The notes under the pieces are model-generated. The model was given only the letters and a program-made list of their open reading frames with translations. It had not been told where the DNA came from and ran no database searches. The translations under genes and the position numbers were made by a program. A stretch of 64,000 bases of DNA. Source: Paraspadella gotoi (Eukaryota > Chaetognatha). Below, in pieces: positions 22,613 to 40,099 of the stretch. How positions within the stretch are numbered: the stretch's first letter is position 1; each line of letters begins with the position of its first letter. The stretch is taken from the NCBI GenBank assembly GCA_051294375.1, contig CM119264.1, forward strand, positions 25,997,376-26,061,375, written 5' to 3'.

Positions 22613-23432
22613 GTAGAAAAGTAGTTCACCTTTTGTACTTAATTCGAAGTTTTTTTGTTTTTTATATAGTCGTTTTACGATAATTTTATTTTTTTTCAGT
22701 GACGTCGACTGTAATTTCTCGTTTATTTCCCCAACAAGATAAAATTACCAATGATTCGTTGTAAACCGGCTTTGGCTCAAATTTTCGTCAATAGTCGTGA
22801 AATTTGTAAAGAAAGAATAAAACCAGAATTGATACATGTTAATTATTTTGAGATATGTATTATATTTACATATGCAGACTGGTTTTATTCTTCAATACAA
22901 TTAGTGCGTTTACGCGTTTGTAAAATGCCATGAAATGTAAAATTAATACATTACGTCGGCACTTTAATCATGAAAGAAAAGGACACAAACTGGTGTTTCT
23001 TTCCTGCCTTAGAAACGGTTTTATACAGTATGGAAGCATGCTCAAGGTTTCAATAATCCCTGGTTAAATTAACAAAGGTATTTATTTATAGATTATTGGT
23101 CCTTGCCGTGACGTTTTCAGCGATATCATCGAATCGTACAAAAAATGATTCGTGACTTTATGGTTTAAAGGTTAAAAAAAAAATCGTGAACAAATTATAA
23201 AATCAAAACCGATATCTACGAACGTCTGCCATTAATTAACTCATAATAGCATCTTCACTTTATTCAGTCTTCGTCGGTATCAAATATTGCAGTGATTGTC
23301 GTTTGCATGAGTGCCGTTTTTATCGTCGTTGTCGTTTCATGAATCATTTGAATTTCAGATTTTATTTTGTTTCGATATATTTTCGCGGCTGATTCTTTTA
23401 AGTGAAAGTTTGTCTGATGTTTTCTTTTTCAG

Positions 23433-23554
23433 AAAACGCGCCACCACGCCCACCGCCGCCGGAGCAGGAGGCGCCACCGAGACCCCCTTCGCCTGTGGAG
23501 ATGCAAACGGAAGAAATATTCTCGCAACTACCGCAGTCGAATCAACCAATCATG
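23433..23554 (+). CDS. VCL: Vinculin conserved proline-rich linker exon
   Basis: Acceptor tttttcag|AAAACG, donor ATCATG|GTGAGT. It encodes ENAPPRPPPPEQEAPPRPP, then QTEEIFSQLPQSNQPIM. This matches the human linker PPPRPPPPEE...VINQPMM, the site that binds SH3 proteins of the vinexin/ponsin type and VASP-family partners in known vinculins. It leaves in phase 0 and joins directly to the first tail exon at 26211. Confidence 0.88.
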
Positions 23555-23939
23555 GTGAGTTCTTTGGGTGGTATATGTCTTTTTAGATTGAAAACGTGAG
23601 TGGTTGGGTCATCGTTTACTGTGCGTATTCGAGTATTGAAGCCAAATGAGTCCTCATTTGCATTAAAGTTAAATTTGCCATCGCTCCCACCCGTGATTTG
23701 AAAAACGCCATCGAAGAATTTCGCCTTAAATTGTAAGGATGGACTGATTAGGTTATTTTTCTCTCCCTTTAATTTTTTAAACTAATTGGTTATTTTTTTT
23801 TCTATTTTTTTTTAAACAATCTAAAGGAGAAGAAAATCTTGTTTATTAGTTAGTTTATTCAATTATTTTTTTTCTCCTGTCGTCAAATGATTCGAGTTTC
23901 TTCTCGAACTCTGCGTCACTCTCGACACGGAATCCAAAA

Positions 23940-24215
23940 GTTGTTCTGCTGTTCGTCGCCGGTCGCCGCCAGGAAAGCCTCGTCGCTCACCCTCGAGGAT
24001 GTTGGCGGCGATGGAACTTCCCCGGATGTGGTTGACAAGGACGGCGAGAAACGGTTGGCGCCGCGTCGGGGCCGCGACGAGGGCGGACCGAGCACCGCTC
24101 GCGACGCCGACGGGCGAAACGGCGTCGAGGGCGCCGACTTGGAGGCGGATCGGTTTGGAGTCGAAAGCGTTTCGTCTTGGCCGCGGATCGGGGCGAAGGT
24201 TGTTGTTGTCTTCGT
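23940..24215 (-). CDS. Possible Ser/Pro-rich exon inside a vinculin intron, strand uncertain
   Basis: A GC-rich island. The minus strand reads DETLSTPNRSASKSAPSTP, FRPSASRAVLGPPSSRP, NRFSPSLSTTSGEVPSPPTS and SDEAFLAATGDEQQN, a natural-looking disordered sequence. The plus strand is also open (LEDVGGDGTSPDVVDKDGE). Shared SKSAP-type motifs with the minus frame at 24871-25473 favour the minus strand. No family recognised. Confidence 0.35.
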
Positions 24216-24788
24216 CGTTGTCGTCGTCGTCGTCTTTTTTACAATGCTTTATAACAATCAGGAAAAAAGGAGAAGAAAAAGAAAGAAAAGAAATAAAAAG
24301 TGCGTTTCGTCGCTCTCTGTCGGCGGAGATGGAGAGACGGAAACAAAAGGTAATAGTAAGAAAATGAATGAGAAGTTGATCGTTGAGCCGATATAAAGTG
24401 AATCGCGGCGAGGTAAAGGAAGAGTAGAAGATTATTATTAATTAATTAATGATTGGCAGCGGTCCGACGTCGGGCCGAAGGAAAATCCAGAGAAGAATCT
24501 TCTCAAACGCGCGAGACAACGAATTCCTGCTGTTCCCTTCAAGGTCGGCGTAATATGATCGTCGTCGTCGTCATTGTCGTTTGGTTTTAATTTAGGTTTC
24601 TCGAGTTTTTCTCGGATAGCTTTTAATGAAATTCTTCTTTAAAAAATTCTTCTTTAAATATTTTTCGCGACTAACTTTACCCCTTCGTTTTCGAATTATA
24701 ATGCGACTCTCCTTTTATATCAAACCCCCACTTCGACATCCTGCATCTTTTCCCCAACCCCGAAAAAAAAACCTTCCACCTTGCAAAG

Positions 24789-25500
24789 CAGAAGCGCGCT
24801 CGTCTTTTGTTTGGGAATCTGCGATCAGCTCTACCTGCCTCTACTCGTGCCCTCCGAAGGACGTTTTCCTCTACGTGTCATCGACGCATGCCTTGACGCC
24901 GGCGACCAGCGGCGCCGTCGTCCGCTCCGTCGATCGAGCGATCGATTCCAAAGCGGCGCAAGTCCTCGTCGCCGATCCACCGACGCCGGCGTCGTCCGCG
25001 CCCTCTCCTATCGCCGAGAGTGAACCCGGAACCGTCGGCGCCAGATTCGGTGCAGATTTCGACCGACATCTCCGCGGGATTTTGGTCAGAGTGAGACGCC
25101 GACAATTGGCGGCGCGACGGGCGTCGGTCGGGGCGGAAGCGGCCGAGGAGGAGGCGTGGGTGGCGCCGGGCGAGGCGCGGGTGGAAGCAAAAGTCGTCGT
25201 CGATGAAGGCGACGCCGTAATGTCAAAATTCGGCGTTCCCGGCGCCGGCGATTCCTTCGTCTCTCCGGCGGCGTCGCGACTCAAAGACGCGGACGAAGGG
25301 ATTGACGACGCCGACTCGGAGCAGATGGGATCGAAGTGCCTGGTGGGCCAGGAGGCGCTGGGGCTGGAGGAGATACTGAACGACGATTCGTTGGGGTTGA
25401 GAGACATTATCAACCCGGACGTGTTGGCGTTGGCGGAAGTGTCGGAACTCGTGGAACAAGTCGAGGAATGCATCGGTCAGAGTCGGGCGCGAAGCCTTTT
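24789..25500 (-). CDS. Possible large exon inside a vinculin intron, strand uncertain
   Basis: A 700-bp GC-rich island open on both strands. The minus frame (24871-25473) is Ser/Thr/Pro-rich: SSSFSISSSPSASWPTRHF, KESPAPGTPNFDITASPSS and RCRSKSAPNLAPTVPGSL; RSKSAPNL resembles a 14-3-3-type phosphosite. The plus frame ends in a helical-looking stretch (LGLEEILNDDSLGLRDIIN, LALAEVSELVEQVEECIGQ). Vinculin itself splices over this region in phase (23554 to 26211). It is either a nested antisense gene with 20436-20708 and 23940-24215, or an alternative vinculin exon on the plus strand. Confidence 0.4.
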
Positions 25501-25792
25501 AAAGTTGTTGTTATTCATGTTATTGTTTAGTTTTTCGAAGGATAGAAATCTTCTGGAAGATGCTGCATTGCAGCTGCAATCGATGACCTTCCCTGATTAA
25601 CTCACCCTCTCCTCTCTTTCTCTCCGCTTGCCTAATTAAAATCTTCTGTTTATGGCAAAACTGGTAAAGATGTCGCTAAATGTTGTATCACGAAACATCA
25701 TTGATTCCCTTTCCATCGGTTGTCGTCATTTTGTTTGTTGTCCTCCCTTCTCCACACGCCCACCGCGTTTTCTCGCTTTCCCCAAGATTTAG

Positions 25793-25930
25793 TGGAAGAG
25801 CTCGTCAAGTCTCCTTCGTCTCATTCGCTCATTCCGCTCGGTCGATCGCCGTCGAAGGCTTCTTCTTCGTCGTCGTCGTCGTCGTCGTCTCTCGATTCGA
25901 CTTACCTCTTCGACCTGTCGGATCCGATCG
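25793..25930 (+). CDS. Possible alternative Ser-rich exon in vinculin intron
   Basis: Acceptor agattTAG|TGGAAG and donor ATCGAG|GTGGAG. It reads VEELVKSPSSHSLIPLGRSP, a Ser run from (TCG)n, then LDSTYLFDLSDPIE. Its phase (1 in, 0 out) does not fit simple inclusion between the flanking vinculin exons, so this is doubtful. Confidence 0.25.
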
Positions 25931-26210
25931 AGGTGGAGGCGGGGGGGGGGGATTTTGGTCGGTCGGTCGGTTTGATGTTCGGTAGAACGGACGATTGGGG
26001 TAATGATCTATGAATGGCTCATGTTTCTTAAGCCATTGTGACGAGTATTCTGCTTAATTGCTTAGTAAGATTTATGAGTGAAAAAAATTTATTCTGCCGG
26101 AATTTTTTAATTTTTTAATTTTTCAATATAGTTTTTTTTCTATATAATGAAATATAATGAAATATGTATGGTACTATCATCCAGTACATTTTCTGTGCTT
26201 TTTCTCACAG

Positions 26211-28778
<2,568 letters not shown>

Positions 28779-30303
28779 CGAAAACTTGCTAACCCGACAA
28801 AAGACCTGCGGTGCCTCGAAATCTAACGGCGAATAATCCTCATCAAGGACCAATGGAAAATAAACTACTGAAAACTGCAGAGGCTACCATAAATATTTTG
28901 CATTTCAATTTGTTTTCGACCTGTTGATATTGTGTGCATACAATAGAAGATTCAATGTAAAAACGTAATCCTTCGGCAGCGTTATGTTAAATTGTACGTA
29001 GGCGACACTTGACCTTGTAATTTTTAATGTAACAGGCTGAAAGCCTTTATAGTATCTTTATGTTGTAGTTGGTGTAATACAAGATTTAATTATCTCTGCT
29101 TGTTTTTTTAACTGCCTTAAAGGTTCCAATTAAACTGTTGAAAGTTGTTGCAATATCATAAAATAAGTGCATTTATAATTAATCACTGTTATTCAATACG
29201 CCTAGTCTTTGTTACGGCTATATTTTTGACGAATATTCACTTTTCCCTTCGAAGTGATCAACCAAAAGTTGTCCACAGTGTATTTTATTCTGGGCCATCA
29301 AGCCGCAATAACATGATGTGAATAAAACGTCGATGAATGCGAACTCGAATTTGTGAAAGTTCACAGAATTTAAAAAAAAAATTAATATAAAGATTTGAGT
29401 AGAGCGCCATTCTTCTGATATTTCGTTAAATTTACGTACAGTTGAGCTTAATTTCGGTTATCGAATGTTTCCCCCACCCCAGATTTTTTTTTTTACTCAA
29501 CCCCTTCATTTTTCTACCGCTAAAAGGCGGCCATCCTGGTCAACTTCTCGGTTAGTTTTGTGTCCCATCGGTAGGTTGAAAAAGCTAGCTCGCCAAATGG
29601 GATTATTTTTAAACTGCTTCCACGAGTCGATAACATTTGCTTTAGTCTACGCCTTGATGGTCGCGCGTCGGCCGACGATATGCATTTTTTCAGGGTAGCC
29701 AGTTTCGAGCACATTCGAGTGATAACTCCCATGTAGCTCCTATTATTCTATATGTCTCACTACGCCCTCCATCTCCCGATTGAAACACGTCATTTATCTT
29801 CCACTTCATTTTTATTCAATGTTAACAGATAAAAAAATCTTTTTCAAAACAATTCGTTCGCAGAGCTACCATCGAAGTAAAAACGCAAAGTAATTTCAAA
29901 CCTCTTGAGAGTTAGGGCCGAAACTAAATAGCATCCAAACGTAAAATTTGTTTTTTTTTTTTCAACGGAATGTAAATAAAAATCCGGCCTGACTGCTTCT
30001 ATTAAACGGAAACCGGGCACGGGTCGTAAAAAAATTAAAAGCTACTACATTATGAAAAATTATCACATTATAAAATAAAGAAAATTGAACCACGAAAACG
30101 CTACAGGACTTGGCCAAAGAAACGAGACCCGTCAAATTGCTAAAAAAAAAGAAAAAAAAAAGAAGAATTTAAACGATCTAAAAAGCAGCGGATGATAGCG
30201 TTGCTTCAATTTGTTCCCCTTTTTCTTCAAAAAAAAATCTCCTGTAATGTTCGCAATTTATAAATTAATAAAACCATATATTTGACAATGTTTAATGTTG
30301 GAC
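28779..30303. other. Spacer between the vinculin stop and the beta-tubulin stop (convergent genes)
   Basis: Should contain the 3' UTRs of both genes, which converge here. An AATAAA-like 'aaaataaact' lies at about 28857, 80 bp after the vinculin stop, and is a candidate polyadenylation signal. The rest is AT-rich. A minus-strand frame at 29520-29732 has no recognisable similarity. Confidence 0.5.
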
Positions 30304-32894
<2,591 letters not shown>

Positions 32895-33900
32895 TTTGAT
32901 TGATTTGTAAGTTTTTTTTAGTTTAAGGAAAAAACTTATGCGATTAGTAGACTGAAAAATAGGACACAGAATTTTAAAACTTTAGAAATAGCAAAAGAAA
33001 AAGCTATTAATACATCAATAAATAAAGGCGTGTATAACTGAATATCGAGCTAAATCACACAAAAACTGTCAGGATCAGATTCGACAAAAAAAAACCGGAA
33101 AAACTAGTTTGATTCCCGCATTAAAGGATCACTGTTAATATTTTTTTTTTTTGGAACGAAGATAAATGGACAACAATTTTATGTGTTCGCGAGAATGAAA
33201 GGAATAACGATTGTGAATAATGAATAAAATCAAATTCGAATAAAGCATCAAGATAGATTCTTATTTAAAGTTTAGATTATATGAATAGACAGAATATATT
33301 TATATTTTTAATTTTATTTATTTTTTTTAAATTTAATTTATTTCCTTCTTTTAATAAAACTTTTAATTATTTTTCAACTGCAGGATGAAAACTAAAATGT
33401 GATCAAAGCGTCACAACCGCAACCGGGTGATCGTTCGACTATTTCCGCCAGTAACTTCCGCAGTGAAGTTGATGTAGAAAAAAAATCCTTTAAAATTTGT
33501 TTCGTTTTTCCCTTATCCGGTTTGGATTCCGAACTCAATTGAAACTCGAGCCGTCGTCAAAACAAAACCGAAGAGGAAGAGGGACGGGAATTACTATGAC
33601 GACGAAGTCCACAACAAAAAGTATATAGGAAAGATTTAAACGTTAATAATTAAAGAAGTACCGGAAAATGAAAAACAAAGTGGTTCAAAATTATGTAGAT
33701 GAAAAATAATTGTTAGAAAGGAATAGAAAATGTTGAAAGAGAAACCGCGTAAAAAAAAAAAAAAAGAATGACTCATGAAATTTTTTTGAGCGCGGAGGAT
33801 GACGTGCTTTGCGCAAAACCGATGGCAACCGAGTGGCAATGCTAGAATCCGCCGGTGCGTCCTACTTTTACACCGCCGGGAATCTTCGGAGAACCTTTTC
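32895..33900 (-). promoter_or_regulatory. Presumed 5' UTR and promoter region of beta-tubulin
   Basis: AT-rich sequence directly upstream of the tubulin ATG on the minus strand. I cannot fix a TATA box or transcription start. Two GC-richer islands at 33405-33560 and 33790-33880 are the likelier promoter parts; the latter contains 'gatggcaaccgagtggcaa', echoed by 'gatggcaactgtggcaacagagtggcaa' near 34133. Confidence 0.3.
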
Positions 33901-36900
33901 TACCCTCCCTCCAGATAATGGATAAAAAGACAAAAAATCATGCATGTTGACATGTTGACGATCAAATTAAATGTTGACGATCAAATTAACAGGTTATCTC
34001 TCTTCCTCATAAAAATGTAGAAATTAACGTAAACGCGGTGGACGCGAATGCCGCTCGAAGAGATTGACGATGACATGATATGCCGATGACGTTTCATTGA
34101 ACTCAGATATCGCCAGTCTTTAGATCTAACGCGATGGCAACTGTGGCAACAGAGTGGCAACAGACGAGTACGTTGATGAGATGGCATTCGCGCTGCTTCT
34201 CTCTTGCCAACGAAGCAGTCGCTGCTTCTCCTGCTGCATCGGTGGGCGATGAGTCACAGCAGCAGCGAGGAGAGCGCGGAAAAGCCGCTGGACCAATCGG
34301 GAAACGCTTCTCATTTGAGCGAGATTCGCGATCGGGTCTGCACGGCCAATCAGAGGGGAGGAAGGTTACGTCAGGCTTGTAACACTTTTTTCTTTATCTA
34401 CTCAATCGTTTGCCAGGTTAGAGTGGAACACGATATTGTACATTAATATAGAAATTATATAGAAAACCAATTTGTTGTACCAATTTCATAGAAAACCAAA
34501 GATTAAATTTAAGTTTAATTAGGTTATAAAAACTGCATGGATTTGTTTAGCTTACAAATTACCATAATTTATATTTATTTAACCTGCCGTAAATTTTTTC
34601 TAGCAAAAAATATTTTTGTTTAAAAAAAATTATTAAATACAATTACTTTTATTTAATTGTCGCGTTTGGTCCAACAAAAAATATTTTTTTCAAATTGATT
34701 ACAAATGCGACTTATTTCCTAGTAAAAATGGTTATCGATAGGTTTTCATTTATTTTCCATTTATTGTGGGACTGAGGCCCTTAGTGAGGGAGAAATTCAA
34801 ATACCAACCGAATTTCGGTAATTAGGCCTAATTAAATAAAACGGAAACGAGTCGAATGTTTTTGCAGAGGTAAAATTGAATGTGTAAAAAAGTGGGGGAG
34901 GGTGTCAAGTTAATTTATTTTCTTTTTAGAAAAAATAAAGATCATCAAGATAGAACTGAGAAGTGAAATAATGGTCAATTGATAATCAGGCAGTGACCTC
35001 TTAATATCAGAGGTTGTTCTGACCTTGACGCTCTTAGAATTTTGATGGTCCATCATCAAAGTTGACTCAGCCGAAATTGGTCGAGTCGGCGATTCGAGTG
35101 TCGAGACATGGAAGGCCGAAGGGCTGGAGGAGACCGCGAAAGAGACCGGCCATTAATTCTGCCAGCATGGCAACGGAAATCACGAGGAACCGCCACGATT
35201 CTCTTCTTTTAGTTCCCACTCGATAAATTATTTATCCATTTATTTATTCAGCGCAGCCAGTTTTACAAACAAGATGGGGCCAAGAATTGACTAGCAAAAC
35301 GATATTTTAACAAGGGAGTGAGAAAAAGGTGCTTTGAAAGCTTCAAAGGTGTCCTTGCGACATGCTGCGCACGCGAAAAAGTATTCACCGAGCCAATTCG
35401 CTGACGAGGCTCCATCTGCTCTAAATGACTGCTTTTGTCTCCAATCTTGTCGCTGATCCTCATGTCAGCAATAAAGTGGGTCAGAATTTAATCGCACGTG
35501 GCATCTCTTTTCTAGGCTTGGTTTTACAATATCGTAGATTGTTAATTTTATTCATATCAAATAATCTAAAAGAAATTACTACTATTTGTAATTTTGCGTT
35601 GGCCCGTACTTCCATTTACCCATTCAATATTTTTAAAGTTATTTATAATTTGAAATTATTATATATAAGACGGTTCATGAAATAGGTCCAACCAAAAGTT
35701 ATACTTTCACTCTTTATATCGGATGGAGCTGCAGAAAATTTGTATACCAATGTTCATGTTTCCTAAGAGTATAATTACAGAGGCTCTCAAGCGCGGAATT
35801 ACTTTTCATTTTTTTGTCCAAATTTAACAATATTTAAAACTGATTGTGAAGTTATCTATTATAAAACGAAACAATTTCTGTGATCAAAAGTCAGTTTGGT
35901 AATTTGTTATTATAAAATAAAATTCTCTTTAAAACCTAACTTATATACTATGATAATTATTATTTATCAACAAAGTCGTCTTTTGAATTCCCCCCCAAGC
36001 TCAACATTTTATTTTTAATAGATTTAAAAAAAAACGTAATGACATAGCAGTTCCTTACAAGCTTTCAATCAAGATTTGGAACTGAAGGATTGATAATAAG
36101 ATACACTTTCAAAGTAAAATTTTTAAAGTAAAAAAATGCTTCTTCAGAAATTTACCCTCTGAAGAAAATTTTTATAACATAGCAACTATCCTAACTTGAA
36201 TAATGGAAAAAAATCTTTTTTTATTAATATGAAAAAAATTTATAACCTGATTGCTCTTCGTTTCGATTATATAACAAGTTTTTTCGTATCAGTCCAGATT
36301 GGTCGAGTTATCGAAATTCATTCATCGATTTTTAAATTAAAGATAAAACCGAGTAGAGACGAGGGCGAGGGCATTGTGAACAGAGCACATTCTTCTTGCA
36401 TCTGGCGCATAGCGGTCACATAATGCATGAGAACGATGCGTTTCTGACAGTCGCGAACAAAGAAACAAAAAAAAAACCCAAAAAAACCAAAGAAAGGCGA
36501 AGAATGAATATTACTATATTTGTTGCAGCTTGGTTCTATGCAAAGGTTATTTCAATAATTTTACCGAAGTATAATTTTAAAAAAATTCTGTAGTTTATCA
36601 TTTTTTACGTTTGAATTTTTAATTTGAAAAAAAGCGCAAAGAAGAGATTTCTGGTATGGCGGGCTTTCGATTTTTTGTGGCTAACGGTTAGGCGGTATTT
36701 CAGCAGCAGCTGCAACTTCTCCGGCATCGACGGATGCAGCGGCAGCGATAAAAGATTGGAAAACAAAAGAGCAACCTCCGAGAGTCTTGTTCTAAATATG
36801 TTTCGAGTCAGCCGTTAGAGGGGTGACAATGTCGGCCGATAGAAAAAGTAAGACATTCGCTGTTTCATGTTCTTGTTGTATTAAATTTGTATTAAATTAA

Positions 36901-37437
36901 AGATTTATACAATATTGAATTAAATATACTTAGGATAACTTTCAACATTCTGCCGAGATGAAATCAATAAGCCTCAATTTTGCGAACGAAGACAGTAGTA
37001 AGGAGCCTAGTTATTCAAGTAACTAAGGTTACTTGAATGAACGTATACTACTAATAAAGTGATAATTATACTAATGATGAATATAAATTTTACAGGCTTG
37101 TCTTTTGTTAAACTTCCAGGACATGACTTTTCTTGTCCTACCTGTAGACGCAGAAGCACCTCAGGTCTCTACGCTATCAACAAAGACAACGATTAAACAG
37201 GATTATCCAGTTCTTCTCTCCTTGCGTGTCTCACACTCTCCGAGCTATTCGTGTTTTCAAGGTACCTCAGCTTCTTTTGACCATTTTCTGAAGGGAAACC
37301 CGTTTTTTGCGGATTCAACAATTAACTGCAAAGCGTTGACTGTTAAACCCGTTCAACCGCACGACATATAACTGTTTTGGGGAGGAAAAAATTTAATAAG
37401 AAACTAGAAAACTCGAAACAAAAACAAAAAAAATAAA
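33901..37437. other. 3.5 kb AT-rich intergenic stretch, no recognised gene
   Basis: Weak candidates only. A GC-rich patch at 34200-34380 reads SHSSSEESAEKPLDQSGN on the plus strand but is also open on the minus strand. Another at 35090-35200 is short. 36620-36820 shows an open frame without similarity. The rest is AT-rich with poly-A/T runs. Confidence 0.4.
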
Positions 37438-38061
37438 ATGGCGAACAAGAAAAAAACGGCGGAACTTCGATCGACGCTGACGAGCATCAACGAGGAAATC
37501 CAAAACCTCGTCGCTTCCTTCAACGAAGAAGACGAATTCTTGAATGAATTCGTCGTCAAGGACGAAAGCATCACCGTCGAATCCGTGGACAAGATCGAGA
37601 AGATCAAAGCCTCTCTTCTCGATTCTGACTTTTTGACGAACCTCTCCAAGGCGGAGGTCGACACCTTGAAGGGCGACGAGGAGGACGTCCTCAAGAAGAT
37701 CGAAGCCTCCGCCGTCGAGCGGAAGAAGATCGCCGCGGCGCTGAAGGCCGCGTTGAAGACCAAGGCGGCATTGACGGCGGATCTGTCGGCGCTGCGCCGG
37801 AAAAGAGCCGAAGAACGGGCCGCTTTTCAAGAAGTCATCCGGAAAAAGATGGAAGCCGTCTCCGCCGCCGACGAAGAGTCCATGAAGATCCGGAAGAAGA
37901 CAGCCAAGGAAGTCCAGGTGGCGTTAAGAGGCGCCGGAGGGCCCACGCTTAAGATGTCGCCGGAGGAACTGAAGGAGGCCGATGCTATGGTAGCCAGATC
38001 TTACAACATGATGGGTTATCTGACGCGAGGGGGACTCGACAAAGTTAATTTTTCAAAATGA
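37438..38061 (+). CDS. Unrecognised 207-aa coiled-coil protein, single exon
   Basis: An uninterrupted frame with strongly GC-biased third codon positions in AT-rich surroundings. It starts MANKKKTAELRSTLTSINEE in a good context (aaaataaaATGG). The protein is rich in Lys, Glu and Ala, with heptad-like helices: INEEIQNLVASFNEEDEFL, EDVLKKIEASAVERKKIAA and ALRRKRAEERAAFQEVIRKK. It ends in a less charged segment, MMGYLTRGGLDKVNFSK. No signal peptide or membrane segment. It lacks introns while its neighbours are intron-rich, so it might be a small intronless gene or an old retrocopy; it has no frameshift. An AATAAA (ataaaataaactgcc) lies about 205 bp downstream. Function unknown; I do not recognise a family. 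Confidence 0.8.
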   Translation: MANKKKTAELRSTLTSINEEIQNLVASFNEEDEFLNEFVVKDESITVESVDKIEKIKASLLDSDFLTNLSKAEVDTLKGDEEDVLKKIEASAVERKKIAAALKAALKTKAALTADLSALRRKRAEERAAFQEVIRKKMEAVSAADEESMKIRKKTAKEVQVALRGAGGPTLKMSPEELKEADAMVARSYNMMGYLTRGGLDKVNFSK

Positions 38062-38705
38062 TCGAAATCATTGTTTTCGTGTCCGTGTTTTTAATGGTGA
38101 TTTTCTCTTTTAAGTTGGGTTAACTTACTTTTTTTATTAGATTAGTAGTTACAGTTGAGGCTGCGTTTGAAACTTAGGTTTTCGGTTTTTTTTTTAGTTT
38201 GTTTTATATTCGTATTATTATATATTCGATACAGAGTTACAACCTCCCCGTTCCGGTACATTTCTATAAAATAAACTGCCAATGGAACAAACTACCTCGA
38301 AGATGTAAAAAGAAGTTGTGATTCTAAAAGCGAAAACGAGTATATCTATGGATGTTACTTATTACAAATTATTTCAGTTCATAATGTCCATCAACAGTTC
38401 ATGCTTTGACATAAACAGTTAATAAAAATTACCCACCCATTTTTTTCACCAAGATGTTATGGTTTTCTTTGAAATAAAACATACACCACAAGCGTCGAAC
38501 TTTTAGTAATGTTCCTTTGATTATAAATTTAAGTTGCTTAGCCTTCTAATTTTTAGACAATATTATGATTAAATGTAGTTGTAGTAAAGCTTTTGCGTAG
38601 CGACTTACGTTTTGAAGTTTTTGAAAATAACAAATATTTTTTACGTACCACTTTGGTTCTCACGGATTAAACCGTCTTTCTCTCTCTCTTATCTCTCTCA
38701 TCTTC

Positions 38706-38707
<2 letters not shown>

Positions 38708-38780
<73 letters not shown>
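38708..38780. repeat. (CT)n microsatellite
   Basis: About 72 bp of CT followed by a shorter, interrupted run to 38802. Confidence 0.97.
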
Positions 38781-38783
<3 letters not shown>

Positions 38784-39553
38784 CTTCCTCTCTCTCTCTC
38801 TCCAACTAAAACTTTGCAATATGTCTCACGTAGGCTGATATTGTTTTGAAATCTTTTTATCTCGCTTCGTGAGAATAAATCATTTTTATCCGTGAAGTGT
38901 ACGTAGAAGGATTAGTTTCATGAATTCTTTCATCCCTAATTCAAATATAAACTATAAGAAAAATAGCAAAAACAACAAGTTCCTGTTCTGGTTCGATGCT
39001 CAACTTTTTTCAAGGATGAAACTTGGCATCTGGTACACGTTAAAAAAAGATTGACGAGATCAACACAGAAATCGGTTAAAACTAAAAAAAAAATAATATG
39101 AAAACAAAACATTTTACGTATATATAAACGCTCCTTCGGCACGTGTCAAGTTTAAAATATATATTTAAATATTCCGCTGCAAGAATGTTTTCAAAGTATC
39201 ACTTTTTTTAGTTCTTTGCTTTGAACAACAAATTATCTGGGAGTTTTAAAACAAGATGAAGTTCACAAGACGATGAAGCCTGAGTGAACTCGAGAAGGAA
39301 GAGGATCTGTGACTGGAAGTTTTTTGGCCAAAGGGGGGGGTGAAGGAGGAGGAGGAGGAGGAGGAGGAGGAAAAGGTGAAGAGGAAGAAGACGAAAAGTA
39401 CCAGAAAGGAAGAAGCAGAGAAAAAAAAGAAGAAGAAGAGGAGGAGAAAGAGAATTGTTTAATTCGGTATTAACTTCGGTTTCGGTTTAAAGTCTCTCCT
39501 CGAAATTCTTTTCTATTTTCTTCTCTCAACCGTAAATTTTCGTTCCAGTCTTT

Positions 39554-39657
<104 letters not shown>

Positions 39658-39970
39658 TGTTGTCGATCTATCACTTATTTAAATCGATTTTGTTTTGTTG
39701 CGTCGGGACTGAAAATTCTCTAACTTCGTGATCGGAATTCTGGCTTCGTCTACTCAAATCTCAATGGTCTATTATTCTCGATAATGATTGTTCAATGAAC
39801 AAACAATGAGTTTCAACAAAGTAGACCAATCGAGATAAAAAAATAATTCGGCTGTTTCTGAATGCATCCCGGCTTAATGAGTCATCGTTATTTCTATTTC
39901 TCTGGCTTTAGTTTACATCGCTTTTAAATCTATCTGCTTATCAGTCTCTTGCTCTTTTCCTTTTTTTAAT

Positions 39971-40099
<129 letters not shown>

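Noticed and set aside
34134-34446. Overlapping open frames on both strands near 34.2 kb
   Set aside because: A short GC-rich patch, open on both strands, with no splice or family evidence.
37105-37371. 88-aa open frame upstream of the coiled-coil gene
   Set aside because: AT-rich codons, no bias or similarity; probably chance.
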